Shown here piece after piece: positions 32,717-43,525 of a DNA stretch of 64,000 nucleotides. The notes under the pieces were generated by a model that had not been told where the DNA came from, did not search any database, and saw nothing but the letters and a program-made list of their open reading frames with translations. The translations under genes and the position numbers were made by a program. How positions within the stretch are numbered: position 1 is the first letter of the stretch; each line of letters begins with the position of its first letter. The stretch is from Streptomyces sp. NBC_01335. Lineage in GTDB: Bacteria > Actinomycetota > Actinomycetes > Streptomycetales > Streptomycetaceae. Location of the stretch: contig NZ_CP108370.1 of NCBI RefSeq assembly GCF_035953295.1, positions 5,175,001 to 5,239,000 of the forward strand, read 5' to 3'.

Positions 32717-33268
32717 ATGACCGCCACCACCCTCGACGCGAAGACCGCGCTCGTCGTCATCGACCTGCAGAAGGGCATCCTGGACCTCCCGATCATCCAC
32801 TCGGGCGAGGAGATCGTCGCCAAGGCCGCCGAGCTCTCCGAGGCCTTCCGCGCCAAGGACCTGCCGGTCGTGCTGGTCCGCGTCACCGGCGGTGCCCCGG
32901 GCCGCACCGAGGCCGGCCACGGCGGCGGCCGGCCGCCGGCCGACTGGGCCGACCTGGTCCCCGGCCTCGGCCGCCAGGACAGCGACATCGTCGTCACCAA
33001 GCAGCAGTGGGGCGCCTTCTACGGCACCGACCTGGACCTCCAGCTCCGCCGCCGCGGCATCACCCAGATCGTGCTGCTCGGTGTCGCCACCAGCATCGGT
33101 GTCGAGTCCACCGCCCGCTTCGCCAGCGAGTACGGCTACAACGTCACCGTCGTGACCGACGCGATCAGCGACATGGACGCCGACTCGCACGCCAACTCCG
33201 TCGAGAAGATCTTCCCGCGCCTCGGCGAGACCGCCACCACCGCGGAGATCATCAAGCTCCTCGGCTGA
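32717..33268 (+). CDS. Isochorismatase-family hydrolase lacking the nucleophilic cysteine
   Basis: The 183-residue protein has the cysteine-hydrolase fold with Asp16 (ALVVIDLQKG) and Lys95 (TKQQWGAFYG) of the catalytic set. The site of the nucleophilic Cys reads GVATSIGVESTARFA, with Gly128 in place of Cys. YecD-like proteins and true isochorismatases such as PhzD also lack the cysteine, so the reaction is probably not the nicotinamidase/amidase type. ATG 32717 follows AAGGAG. Linkage with MarR and an MFS pump suggests breakdown or modification of a toxic small molecule. A vinyl-ether hydrolase activity is possible but unproved. Confidence 0.85.
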   Translation: MTATTLDAKTALVVIDLQKGILDLPIIHSGEEIVAKAAELSEAFRAKDLPVVLVRVTGGAPGRTEAGHGGGRPPADWADLVPGLGRQDSDIVVTKQQWGAFYGTDLDLQLRRRGITQIVLLGVATSIGVESTARFASEYGYNVTVVTDAISDMDADSHANSVEKIFPRLGETATTAEIIKLLG

Positions 33269-33689
33269 TCCCTCCCGCACCCCGGCGGTACGCGTCTCCT
33301 CCCGCGTACGGCCGGTGCGAACCCCCTCCGTGCCCCGGACCGGCGAAACGCCGGACCCGGGGCACGGCTGCGTCCGGAGCCCGGCGGCGGCCGGGGCGGC
33401 TGCGGCGGGTGAGCCCCGGACGGCGGGCGGGGCGGACGAGGCCCGGACGGCTGCCGCGGCGGACCAGGCCCGGACGGCGGGCGGGGCCCGGACGGAGCAC
33501 CCCGCTACCTCCGCGCGGGTGAGCTTTCCCGGCCGGCCGACGTGTCGGTGACGCCCCACGCGCGCAGGCGCTTTCAGTGGGGAGGTGCCAGCGGTGTGAT
33601 CAACCGCTAATGCCATCAGATCGTCAGGTAACTGTCATCCGGTCCATTCCGGTACGGGGTGGTCCGTTCCGGCCCCGGAGGTATCAGCC
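33269..33689. other. Gap with imperfect GC-rich repeats before the lipoprotein gene
   Basis: About 33385-33500 contains repeated variants of GGGGCGGACGAGGCCCGGACGG (approximate direct repeats, not perfect), with no credible reading frame. From about 33595 the sequence becomes more AT-rich (CAACCGCTAATGCCATCAGAT) and should hold the promoter of the lipoprotein gene. No perfect promoter motif was found. Confidence 0.4.
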
Positions 33690-35999
33690 ATGTCCCACGT
33701 CGGCGTCCCGCGCGGGACCGCCCGCAAGCGCCGCACCCTCGCGCTGTTCACCGCGGGTGTACTCACCATCCCGGCGCTGGCCGGCTGCGGCTCCGGAGAC
33801 GAGAAGGCGGTCGTCGGCGTCCCGCAGGACATCGCCCCGGCCGCCCGCGGCGCGATCGCCCAGGGATCCACCCTGAACTGGGCCGTCGACGCGGTGCCCG
33901 CCACCCTCAACACCTTCCAGGCGGACGCGGACAACTCCACCACCCGGATCACCGGCGCGCTCCTGCCGAACCTCTTCCCGCTCGACGCGGCGGGACAGCC
34001 GAAGCCCAACCCGGACTACCTGGAGTCCGCGAAGGTCATCGACCGGGAACCGAAGCAGGTCGTCCTCTACAAGCTCAACCAGCGCGCGGTGTGGAGCGAC
34101 GGCCGCGAGATCGGCGCCCCGGACTTCGTCGCCCAGTGGCGGGCGCTGAGCGGCAAGGACTCCGCGTACTGGACCGCGCGCAACGCCGGGTACGAACGGA
34201 TCGAGAAGATCGAACGCGGCCACGACGACCTCCAGGTCCGGGTCACCTTCTCGAAGCCGTACGGCGACTGGCGCTCGCTCTTCTCGCCGCTGTACCCCAA
34301 GGAGGTCATGGGCTCCCCGGACTCCTTCAACGACGGCGCCCGCGCCACCCTGAAGAACACCGCCGGACCGTTCAAGCTCCGCTCCGTGGACAAGGACGCC
34401 AAGACCGTCACCGTCGTCCGCGACCCCCGCTGGTGGGGCGACACGGCGAAGCTGGAGAAGATCGTCTTCCGGGCGGTCGCCCCCAAGGACCGGGGCGAGG
34501 CGCTCGCCGCGGGCACGGTGGACGTGGCCGACATCGCCGGGCACGACGCGGAGCGCATCCGCCTCGCCGCCCACGACGACGGCCGCAACGGCCGCCCGCT
34601 CACCCACGGCCCCCAGGCCGACCTCACCCCCGCCGCCGCCCTGCGCTCCTGGGCGCTCGCGCACGGCTCGGACGAGGAGGCCGCCGAGATCGCGCAGGCG
34701 GCCAGGGAGAAGACCAAGGAGGCGATCGAGGCGTACGAGGCCGAGCAGTCGGGCCTGCGCTCCTACGTCGTACGCAAATCCCTGGAGCCCGCCTACACAC
34801 AGCTGGCGCTCAACGGGGAGTCCGGCCCGCTGGCCGACGAACGGGTGCGCCGGGCGGTGGCCCGCGCGATCGACCGCCAGGAGATCGCCGACTCCGTCCT
34901 GAAGCCACTGGGACTGCCCTCCGAGCCGCTCGGCAGTCACCTCGCCATGCTCGGCCAGCCCGGCTACACGGACAGCAGCGGAGCCATCGGCGACCAGGAC
35001 ACCGCGGAGGCCCTGGCCCTGCTCGCGGACGCGGGCTGGACCCCGGGTGGTGGCGCCCGGAAGCCCAAGGGCACCGAGGCCGGCAGTGAGGCCGAGACGA
35101 AGACCGGGGCGAAGGCATCCGCCTCGGCCTCGGAGGACGCGGAGACGGACGCGGACGCCTCGAAGACGGACACCGACAAGGCCGCCACCGGGACGACCGC
35201 CACCGGGACGAACAGCGCCGACAAGGCCGCCGCCGACGAGAAGGCCGACTCCGGGAACGCCGGGCGCTACATCGTCGGGGACGACGGCAAGCCGGGCGAC
35301 GACGACTCCGCCGCCCAGGTGTCCCTCCGGGACCGCAAGGCCGGGGGAGCCCCCGGCCTGTACGCGCCCGTGGGCACCGCCGCCCCGGCGCGGCCCGCCG
35401 CACCCGCCCGGCACGCGGCCGTACGCAGCCGGATCGGCAAGGACGGAAAGACGCTGAGCCTCCGGTTCGTGCTCCCCGCGGGCACCGAGTCGGCGGCCCT
35501 GCGCAAGGTCGGCGAGAAGATCGCGGCGATGCTCGACTCCGTCGGCATCTCCACGGTGATCACCAAGGTCTCCGACGCGAGCTACTTCACGGACCACATC
35601 GCCTCCGGCGCGTACGACCTGGCCCTGTACTCGTGGCCGGCCAGCGCCTACCCCGCGACGGACGGCCGCCCGATCTTCGCCAAGCCCGTACCGGCATCGG
35701 ACGGATCGCTGGTCGTCGAGCAGAACTACACCCGGGTCGGCACCGACTACATCGACCAGCTCTTCGACCGGGCCGTCGCGACCCTGGACGAGAAGGCCTC
35801 GCGCGACCTGATGAAGCAGGCGGACGCCCGGATCTGGGCCGCCGCCGGTTCGATTCCGCTCTACCAGCGCCCGCAGCTGGTCGCGGTCGACAAGAAGCTC
35901 GTGAACGTCGGCGCCTTCGGTTTCGGGACGCCGCGCTACCAGGACATCGGGTTCAAGGGCAAGAAGGCCGCGGGCGCCCCGGCCCGCCTGACCGAGTAG
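33690..35999 (+). CDS. ABC-transporter family 5 solute-binding lipoprotein with a low-complexity insert
   Basis: The 769-residue protein has a lipobox IPALAGCGS with lipidation at Cys33, then peptide/nickel-type binding features (LNWAVDAVPATLNTFQAD, KVIDREPKQVVLYKLNQRAVWSDG, VARAIDRQEIADSVL). Most family members have about 530-600 residues. The excess is an insert at about 453-585, rich in Ala, Thr, Glu, Asp and Lys (ASASASEDAETDADAS), which probably loops out. ATG 33690 lacks a strong ribosome binding site (GGAGGTATCAGCC). No permease genes are linked, and a terminator hairpin follows, so it may serve a transporter elsewhere or be a receptor-like lipoprotein. The two Opp operons downstream are separate units. 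Confidence 0.85.
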   Translation: MSHVGVPRGTARKRRTLALFTAGVLTIPALAGCGSGDEKAVVGVPQDIAPAARGAIAQGSTLNWAVDAVPATLNTFQADADNSTTRITGALLPNLFPLDAAGQPKPNPDYLESAKVIDREPKQVVLYKLNQRAVWSDGREIGAPDFVAQWRALSGKDSAYWTARNAGYERIEKIERGHDDLQVRVTFSKPYGDWRSLFSPLYPKEVMGSPDSFNDGARATLKNTAGPFKLRSVDKDAKTVTVVRDPRWWGDTAKLEKIVFRAVAPKDRGEALAAGTVDVADIAGHDAERIRLAAHDDGRNGRPLTHGPQADLTPAAALRSWALAHGSDEEAAEIAQAAREKTKEAIEAYEAEQSGLRSYVVRKSLEPAYTQLALNGESGPLADERVRRAVARAIDRQEIADSVLKPLGLPSEPLGSHLAMLGQPGYTDSSGAIGDQDTAEALALLADAGWTPGGGARKPKGTEAGSEAETKTGAKASASASEDAETDADASKTDTDKAATGTTATGTNSADKAAADEKADSGNAGRYIVGDDGKPGDDDSAAQVSLRDRKAGGAPGLYAPVGTAAPARPAAPARHAAVRSRIGKDGKTLSLRFVLPAGTESAALRKVGEKIAAMLDSVGISTVITKVSDASYFTDHIASGAYDLALYSWPASAYPATDGRPIFAKPVPASDGSLVVEQNYTRVGTDYIDQLFDRAVATLDEKASRDLMKQADARIWAAAGSIPLYQRPQLVAVDKKLVNVGAFGFGTPRYQDIGFKGKKAAGAPARLTE

Positions 36000-36009
36000 C
36001 GAAGACCCG

Positions 36010-36040
36010 CGGTGGTGGCTCCGGCCCGGAGCCACCACCG
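36010..36040 (+). terminator. Terminator hairpin after the lipoprotein gene
   Basis: CGGTGGTGGCTCCG (36010-36023) is exactly inverted at 36027-36040 with a 3-base loop, 10 bases after the stop codon at 35999. Confidence 0.9.
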
Positions 36041-36050
36041 GACCGTGTTC

Positions 36051-36092
36051 CTCGTACCTCGTACCTCGTACCTCGTACCTCTTGCCTCGTAT
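36051..36092. repeat. Heptanucleotide tandem repeat (CTCGTAC)
   Basis: CTCGTAC is repeated four times exactly (36051-36078), followed by two degenerate units CTCTTGC and CTCGTAT. The remaining typA upstream region (36093-36429) is GC-rich with no gene; it must hold the typA promoter, but no motif stands out. Confidence 0.95.
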
Positions 36093-36429
36093 CCCGTGCC
36101 CGCCGGACCGATCCGGCGGGCACGGTCGCGTCCGGGTCGGCGTCCGGGCCGGTGTCCGTGCCTTGGCGGAGGCACCGCAGAGGGGGGGTGCGGGGAGGTC
36201 GCGGCGGCCTCTTCCGGCGTCCCTGAGCCGGTCCGGGACCGGTCCCCACCGCTGAATATCCGTTGAATCCTCGGGGAAGAGCGGTCTCGCGGATCGGGCC
36301 GGGAAGCCCCGCGTGCGGCTGGCCCGTACCATGGGACAAGCCGTGGCGTGTCAGCCCGGCGGGGCGTACGAGGACCTGAGACCGACTGCGACGCCTGATC
36401 CCACGATCCGAGAGAAGCGCATTCCACCC

Positions 36430-38301
<1,872 letters not shown>

Positions 38302-38392
38302 CCACCGGTCACTCTCCGGTCGCCGATCACTTTCGGCCACTGGCCGGAGATCGCCGAACTCGGGATTGAACCCGATACGGGGCATTGACATG

Positions 38393-38431
38393 AGGCCCGG
38401 CCTCCCGCAGACACTGTGGGAGGCCGGGCCT
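38393..38431 (+). terminator. Strong terminator after typA
   Basis: AGGCCCGGCCTCCCGCAG (38393-38410) pairs with 38414-38431 around a 3-base ACA loop, with a single G-U wobble. It starts 92 bases after the stop of typA. Confidence 0.92.
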
Positions 38432-38776
38432 TCGTCAATTGATTTTCGTCACTTCTGTGTCCGGTTATCGGGCGTTGCTCTCCGAAACCTGTGTTAACAG
38501 TCCGTTTCGGGGGTGTCTGTCTGGACTCAGTTTGTCCGGATTTCGGTCATAGAGGGTGAGGTGATGTTGTCAAACCGAGACCCTTTAAGTGTGGTTTACA
38601 GCCTCGCGGTGCCCAATAGTTGGCTGCATTGAGCTCGGGTCAATGGGTCACGCACTGTGGGGAGTGCGCCGACTCACGAGCACACTTGGGGCACCATGAC
38701 CATCACCCTCAGAGGGGAGGGGATGGCGAGAGGTGCCCCTCTTGTAGTCATAAGTGGACTCATGAGGAGGAAACCC
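38432..38776 (+). other. Promoter/leader region of the first oligopeptide ABC operon
   Basis: These 345 bases are clearly more AT-rich than the surroundings (CTTTAAGTGTGGTTTACAGC, CATAGAGGG, CCAATAGTTGG), as expected of a regulated promoter with a long leader. TTGTCA (38567-38572) has no -10 at a normal distance, so no promoter can be named. GAGGAGGAAA at 38764-38773 is the ribosome binding site of the lipoprotein gene. Confidence 0.5.
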
Positions 38777-40417
38777 ATGCGCGGTGCCAAGAGCGCCAAG
38801 TGGGTCGCGGGAGCGGCCATCATCGCCCTGGCCGCAACGGCCTGTGGCGGCAACGACGACGACAGCGCCAAGTCCGGCGGGAGTGCCAAGGGCGCGGTCG
38901 ACCCGAACGGCATCTTCTCCATCGAGGTCGGCGAGCCGCAGAACCCGCTGCAGCCGGCCAACACGATGGAGTCGAACGGCAGCATCGTCACGGACGCGAT
39001 CTTCTCGCAGCTCGTGGACTACGACCCCACCGGCAAGCTCGAGATGGTCAACGCCGAGTCCGTGGACACCACCGACTCGAAGCTGTGGACCGTCAAGCTG
39101 AAGGCCGGCTGGAAGTTCCACGACGGCACCCCCGTCACGGCGGAGTCCTACGTCAAGGCCTGGAACTGGGCCGCGAACATCACGAACGCGCAGACCAACG
39201 CGTCGTGGTTCAGCGACATCAAGGGCTACGCGGACGTGCACCCCGACGGTGACGGCGCCAAGCCGAAGGCCGACGCCATGTCCGGCCTGAAGGTCGTGGA
39301 CGACACCACGTTCACCATCGAGCTCAACTCCGCGCTGCCGTACTTCTCGTACAAGCTCGGCTACACGGTGTTCTCGCCGCTGCCCGAGTCCTTCTACGCG
39401 GACCCGAAGGCCGCCGGCGAGAAGCCGGTCGGCAACGGCGCGTACAAGTTCGTCAGCTGGGACCACAAGAAGCAGATCAAGGTCGTCCGCAACGACGACT
39501 ACAAGGGTCCGGACAAGGCGAAGAACGGTGGTGTGATCTTCAAGAACTACACCACCCTCGAAACCGCCTACGAGGACCTGAAGTCCGGCAACGTGGACGT
39601 GCTGCGCCAGCTCGCGCCGAAGGACCTCCCGGTCTACAAGGCCGACCTCGGTGACCGCGCCGTGGACCAGGCGTACTCCGCCATCCAGACGCTGGGTGTC
39701 GCCTTCTACTCGCCGACCTTCAAGGGCGTCGACCCGAAGGTCATCCAGGGCCTCTCGATGGCGATCGACCGGAACACCATCACCAAGACGGTCCTCCAGG
39801 GCACGCGTGAGCCGGCGACCGGCTGGGTCGCCAAGGGCGTCCTCGGCTACCAGGACAACGTCGCGGGTGACGTCACCACCTACAACCCGACCAAGGCCAA
39901 GGCCCTCATCAAGGAGGGTGGCGGTGTTCCGGGCAACAAGGTCTTCATCCAGTTCAACGCCGACGGCGGTCACAAGGAGTGGGTGGAGGCCGTCTGCAAC
40001 AGCATCAAGCAGGCGACCGGCGTCGAGTGCGTCGGCGACTCCAAGACGGACTTCCAGGCCGACCTGAACGCGCGTGACGCGAAGGAGGTCAAGTCCTTCT
40101 ACCGCAGTGGCTGGGTGCTCGACTACCCCGTCAACGCCAACTTCATCAGCGACCTGTTCAAGACCGGCGCCGCTGGTAACCAGGGTGGCTTCTCCAACCC
40201 GGCGCTCGACAAGGAGATCAAGGCCGCGGACTCCGCCGCCTCGCTCGACGAGTCGGTGAAGGCCTACCAGCAGATCGAGAAGGAACTGGTCAACTACATG
40301 CCGACCATTCCGCTCTGGTACTACAAGGTCAACGCCGGTTACTCCGAGAAGGTCCAGAACGTCCAGTACGCCCAGGACGGCGACCCGATCCTGACCGGTG
40401 TCGAGGTCAAGAAGTAA
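38777..40417 (+). CDS. Oligopeptide ABC transporter substrate-binding lipoprotein (operon 1, BldKB-like)
   Basis: The 546-residue protein has a lipoprotein signal (WVAGAAIIALAATACGG, lipidated Cys23) and family 5 features: EVGEPQNPLQPANTMESNG, KAGWKFHDGTPVTAESYVKAWN, VGNGAYKFVSWDHKKQIKVVRND and MPTIPLWYY. It is the extracellular receptor for oligopeptides. Synteny with typA and mshB suggests this or the next operon corresponds to the BldK system that imports a developmental signal peptide in S. coelicolor; I cannot tell which by eye. ATG 38777 is chosen for GAGGAGG upstream and the lipoprotein signal. A stable hairpin follows before the permease gene. Confidence 0.92.
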   Translation: MRGAKSAKWVAGAAIIALAATACGGNDDDSAKSGGSAKGAVDPNGIFSIEVGEPQNPLQPANTMESNGSIVTDAIFSQLVDYDPTGKLEMVNAESVDTTDSKLWTVKLKAGWKFHDGTPVTAESYVKAWNWAANITNAQTNASWFSDIKGYADVHPDGDGAKPKADAMSGLKVVDDTTFTIELNSALPYFSYKLGYTVFSPLPESFYADPKAAGEKPVGNGAYKFVSWDHKKQIKVVRNDDYKGPDKAKNGGVIFKNYTTLETAYEDLKSGNVDVLRQLAPKDLPVYKADLGDRAVDQAYSAIQTLGVAFYSPTFKGVDPKVIQGLSMAIDRNTITKTVLQGTREPATGWVAKGVLGYQDNVAGDVTTYNPTKAKALIKEGGGVPGNKVFIQFNADGGHKEWVEAVCNSIKQATGVECVGDSKTDFQADLNARDAKEVKSFYRSGWVLDYPVNANFISDLFKTGAAGNQGGFSNPALDKEIKAADSAASLDESVKAYQQIEKELVNYMPTIPLWYYKVNAGYSEKVQNVQYAQDGDPILTGVEVKK

Positions 40418-40494
40418 CACCGACGTAGTCAGCGGGCCGGTACCGGACCGAACTGACATCGGACCTGTACCAAAGCCTGCACGCAGTGGCCGGG

Positions 40495-40551
40495 GGGCCC
40501 TTCCGCACCTCGGACCGACCCATCGGGGAGGTCCGTCGCACGGGAGGGCCC
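40495..40551 (+). other. Intercistronic hairpin between binding-protein and permease genes (operon 1)
   Basis: GGGCCCTTCCG (40495-40505) pairs with CGGGAGGGCCC (40541-40551) with one wobble, enclosing a smaller stem-loop. Hairpins here usually protect the upstream binding-protein mRNA or cause partial termination, giving more binding protein than channel. Confidence 0.6.
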
Positions 40552-40585
40552 GTCGGCTGCCGCTGCCGATTTACATGGAGGCACG

Positions 40586-41518
40586 ATGGGGCGCTATGTC
40601 GCACGGCGACTGCTCCAGATGATCCCGGTCTTCATCGGGACAACCCTGCTGATCTTCCTGATGGTCTACACGCTGCCCGGCGACCCCGTGCGCGGGCTCT
40701 TCGGGGACAAGGGCGCCGACCCGGCGACCCTCGCGGCGATGAGACACCAACTCGGGCTGGATCAGCCGATCCTGGTGCAGTACTGGGATTACATGAAGGG
40801 GATTCTCTTCCACTTCGACTTCGGCAACCAGATAGCGAGTGGACGGCCCGTCACCGACGTTCTCGGCGACGCGTTCCCGGTCACCCTGGAACTCGCCGGA
40901 ATCGCCTTCGTCATCGAGATCGTCCTCGGTGTCGGACTCGGCATGATCGCCGGCCTGCGCGCCGGCAAGCTGACGGACAACATCGTCCTCATCGTCACGC
41001 TGCTGATCATCTCGATGCCCGTCTTCGTGATCGGCTTCCTCATCAAGTCGGTGTTCGCGTTCCAGCTCGGCTGGATCGAACCCAACGTCTCGAACAACGC
41101 CACCTTGGGCGAGCTCTTCACGCCGGGCATCGTGCTCGGTTCCCTCTCGCTCGCGTACGTCGCCCGGCTCACCCGGACGACCATGGCGGAGAACCTGCGC
41201 GCCGACTACATGCGCACCGCGATCGCCAAGGGCCTGCCCAAGCGCCGCATCGTGGGCGTGCACCTGATGCGCAACTCGCTGATCCCGGTCGTCACCTTCC
41301 TCGGCACGGACCTCGGTGCCCTGATGGGTGGCGCGGTCGTCACCGAAGGCCTGTTCAACGTCAAGGGAATCGGCGGCACCATCTTCGACTCGATCGTCCG
41401 ACGCGAGGGCACCACCCTCGTCGGACTGGTCACCATCCTGGTGCTCGTCTACCTCGTCATGAGCCTCATCGTCGACCTGCTGTACGCGGTCCTGGACCCG
41501 AGGATCCGGTATGCCTGA
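40586..41518 (+). CDS. Oligopeptide ABC transporter permease (OppB/DppB type, operon 1)
   Basis: The 310-residue protein starts MGRYVARRLLQMIPVFIGTTLLIFLMV, the hallmark of DppB/OppB permeases. It has six membrane helices and the EAA-like loop RADYMRTAIAKGLPKRRIVGVHLMRNSL. With the OppC-type partner it forms the membrane channel. ATG 40586 follows TGGAGGCACG. Its TGA overlaps the next start (ATG 41511), so translation is coupled. It is paralogous to the permease at 46592. Confidence 0.95.
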   Translation: MGRYVARRLLQMIPVFIGTTLLIFLMVYTLPGDPVRGLFGDKGADPATLAAMRHQLGLDQPILVQYWDYMKGILFHFDFGNQIASGRPVTDVLGDAFPVTLELAGIAFVIEIVLGVGLGMIAGLRAGKLTDNIVLIVTLLIISMPVFVIGFLIKSVFAFQLGWIEPNVSNNATLGELFTPGIVLGSLSLAYVARLTRTTMAENLRADYMRTAIAKGLPKRRIVGVHLMRNSLIPVVTFLGTDLGALMGGAVVTEGLFNVKGIGGTIFDSIVRREGTTLVGLVTILVLVYLVMSLIVDLLYAVLDPRIRYA

Positions 41519-42455
41519 CATGACCAAGACCGCGACCACCCCCGAGGACCCCATGTCCGCGGCCGAGCCCGTCGAGGCCGTCAAGACCGAGAAGGCGCGC
41601 AGCCTCTGGGGCGACGCCTGGATAGACCTGCGCCGCAACTGGTACTTCCTGATCTCGGCCGCCCTCATCGTGATCCTGCTTCTCATCACGGCGTTCCCCG
41701 GCCTGTTCACCGACGCCTCGCCCACCACGGGCGACCTGGTGCACCACTTCCTGGGCAAGCCCCAGCTGAGCAAGGTCGGTTCGGACGGCTGGCTCGGCTG
41801 GGACGGCCAGGGCCGCAGCGTCTACGCGCGCGTCATCTACGGCACCCGTGCCTCGGTGATCGTGGGCATCGCGGTGACGCTGCTGGTCACCGTGTTCGGC
41901 GGACTGATCGGCATGCTCGCCGGTTACTTCGGCGGCTGGATCGACGCGGTGCTCTCCGGTTTCACCAACGTCTTCCTGGGCGTGCCCTTCCTGCTCGGTT
42001 CGATGGTCGTCCTCCAGGCGTTCACCGAGCGCTCCATCTGGGTCGTCGTCCTGGCGCTGGCCTTCCTCGGCTGGACGCAGATCGCCCGCGTGATGCGCGG
42101 AGCGGTGATCACCGTCAAGCAGGCCGACTTCGTGCAGGCGGCCCGGGCGCTGGGAGCGGGCACCAACCGCATCCTGTTCCGGCACATCCTGCCGAACGTC
42201 ATGGCCCCGGTGATCGTCGTCTCGACCATCTCGCTCGGTGTCTACATCTCCGCCGAGGCGACCCTGTCCTACCTGGGCCTCGGCCTCGCCGCCCCCACGG
42301 TCTCGTGGGGCATGGACATCTCCGACGGTACGAGCCAGATCCGGGTGGCGCAGCACATCCTGCTGTACCCGTCGATCATGCTCAGCCTCACCGTCCTGGC
42401 GTTCATCATGCTCGGCGAAGCCGTCCGTAACGCCCTCGACCCGAAGACGCGATAA
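41511..42455 (+). CDS. Oligopeptide ABC transporter permease (OppC/DppC type, operon 1)
   Basis: The 314-residue protein has a charged N-terminal region, the OppC signature SLWGDAWIDLRRNWYFLISA, six helices, and the loop KQADFVQAARALGAGTNRILFRHILPN. The start ATG 41511 overlaps the previous stop by 8 bases; in-frame ATG 41520 and 41553 are alternatives. It pairs with the OppB-type permease. The gene ends 11 bases before the ATPase start. Confidence 0.95.
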   Translation: MPDMTKTATTPEDPMSAAEPVEAVKTEKARSLWGDAWIDLRRNWYFLISAALIVILLLITAFPGLFTDASPTTGDLVHHFLGKPQLSKVGSDGWLGWDGQGRSVYARVIYGTRASVIVGIAVTLLVTVFGGLIGMLAGYFGGWIDAVLSGFTNVFLGVPFLLGSMVVLQAFTERSIWVVVLALAFLGWTQIARVMRGAVITVKQADFVQAARALGAGTNRILFRHILPNVMAPVIVVSTISLGVYISAEATLSYLGLGLAAPTVSWGMDISDGTSQIRVAQHILLYPSIMLSLTVLAFIMLGEAVRNALDPKTR

Positions 42456-42466
42456 GGAGGGCGCAC

Positions 42467-43525
42467 GTGACCAGCATCGATCAACTCGTAGAAATCCCGG
42501 CCGCGCGCTCGGGGGACGACCACGTCGGCCCCCTGCTCGAAGTACGTGACCTGCACGTGGAGTTCCACACCCGGGACGGCGTGGCCAAGGCCGTCAACGG
42601 TGTCAACTACCAGGTGAACGCCGGGGAGACGCTCGCCGTGCTCGGCGAGTCGGGCTCGGGCAAGTCCGTGACCGCGCAGGCGATCATGGGCATCCTCGAC
42701 ATGCCGCCGGGCAAGATCCCGCAGGGCGAGATCCTCTTCCGCGGCCAGGACATGCTCAAGATGTCCAACGAGGAGCGCCGGCAGATCCGCGGCCGGAAGA
42801 TCGCGATGATCTTCCAGGACGCGCTCTCCTCCCTCAACCCCGTGCTGAGCGTGGGGTACCAGCTCGGCGAGATGTTCCGGGTGCACCGGGGCCTCTCGAA
42901 GAAGGAAGCGCGGGCCAAGTCCATCGAGCTGATGGACCAGGTCAAGATCCCGGCCGCCGCCGCGCGTGTCTCGGACTACCCGCACCAGTTCTCCGGCGGT
43001 ATGCGCCAGCGCATCATGATCGCCATGGCGCTGGCCCTGGAGCCCGACCTGATCATCGCCGACGAGCCCACCACGGCTCTCGACGTGACGGTCCAGGCGC
43101 AGGTCATGGACCTGCTCTCGGAGCTCCAGCGCGAGTACAACATGGGTCTCATCCTGATCACCCACGACCTCGGTGTGGTGGCGGACGTCGCCGACAAGAT
43201 CGCCGTGATGTACGCGGGCCGGATCGTCGAGACCGCGCCGGTGCACGAGATCTACAAGGCCCCCGCGCACCCCTACACCAAGGGTCTGCTGGAGTCGATC
43301 CCGCGCCTCGACCAGAAGGGGCAGGAGCTCTTCGCGATCAAGGGCCTGCCGCCGAACCTGCTCAAGGTCCCCTCGGGCTGCGCGTTCAACCCGCGCTGCA
43401 CGATGGCGCAGGACATCTGCCGTACCGAGATCCCGGTGCTGCACCAGGTGACCGACCGGGACGGCGCCGAGCAGGCGGGCCGCGGCAGCGCCTGCCACTT
43501 CTGGAAGGAGACGATCCATGGCTGA
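42467..43525 (+). CDS. Oligopeptide ABC transporter ATPase (OppD/DppD type, operon 1)
   Basis: The 352-residue protein has Walker A GESGSGKS, the Q-loop [11 protein letters not shown], the signature [15 protein letters not shown], Walker [13 protein letters not shown] and the switch His in THDLGVVAD. The C-terminal oligopeptide-transporter domain ends with Cys-containing CAFNPRCTMAQDICR and SACHFW, where four cysteines may bind an iron-sulphur cluster or zinc as in other OppD proteins. GTG 42467 follows AAGGAGG. It shares an 89-bp identical stretch with its paralogue at 48502-49479 and overlaps the next gene by 8 bases. Confidence 0.95.
   Translation: MTSIDQLVEIPAARSGDDHVGPLLEVRDLHVEFHTRDGVAKAVNGVNYQVNAGETLAVLGESGSGKSVTAQAIMGILDMPPGKIPQGEILFRGQDMLKMSNEERRQIRGRKIAMIFQDALSSLNPVLSVGYQLGEMFRVHRGLSKKEARAKSIELMDQVKIPAAAARVSDYPHQFSGGMRQRIMIAMALALEPDLIIADEPTTALDVTVQAQVMDLLSELQREYNMGLILITHDLGVVADVADKIAVMYAGRIVETAPVHEIYKAPAHPYTKGLLESIPRLDQKGQELFAIKGLPPNLLKVPSGCAFNPRCTMAQDICRTEIPVLHQVTDRDGAEQAGRGSACHFWKETIHG

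Noticed and set aside
32717..33268. Nicotinamidase assignment for the isochorismatase-like gene
   Set aside because: The nucleophilic cysteine needed for nicotinamidase activity is replaced by glycine, and the metal-binding pattern of that family is not seen.
36051..36092. Heptamer repeats considered as a CRISPR array or replication origin iterons
   Set aside because: Units are only 7 bp, contiguous and without spacers, and no replication or cas gene is near.
38385..38390. TTGACA as a consensus -35 box
   Set aside because: It lies immediately before the typA terminator stem with no -10 at 16-18 bp, so it is unlikely to be a promoter.
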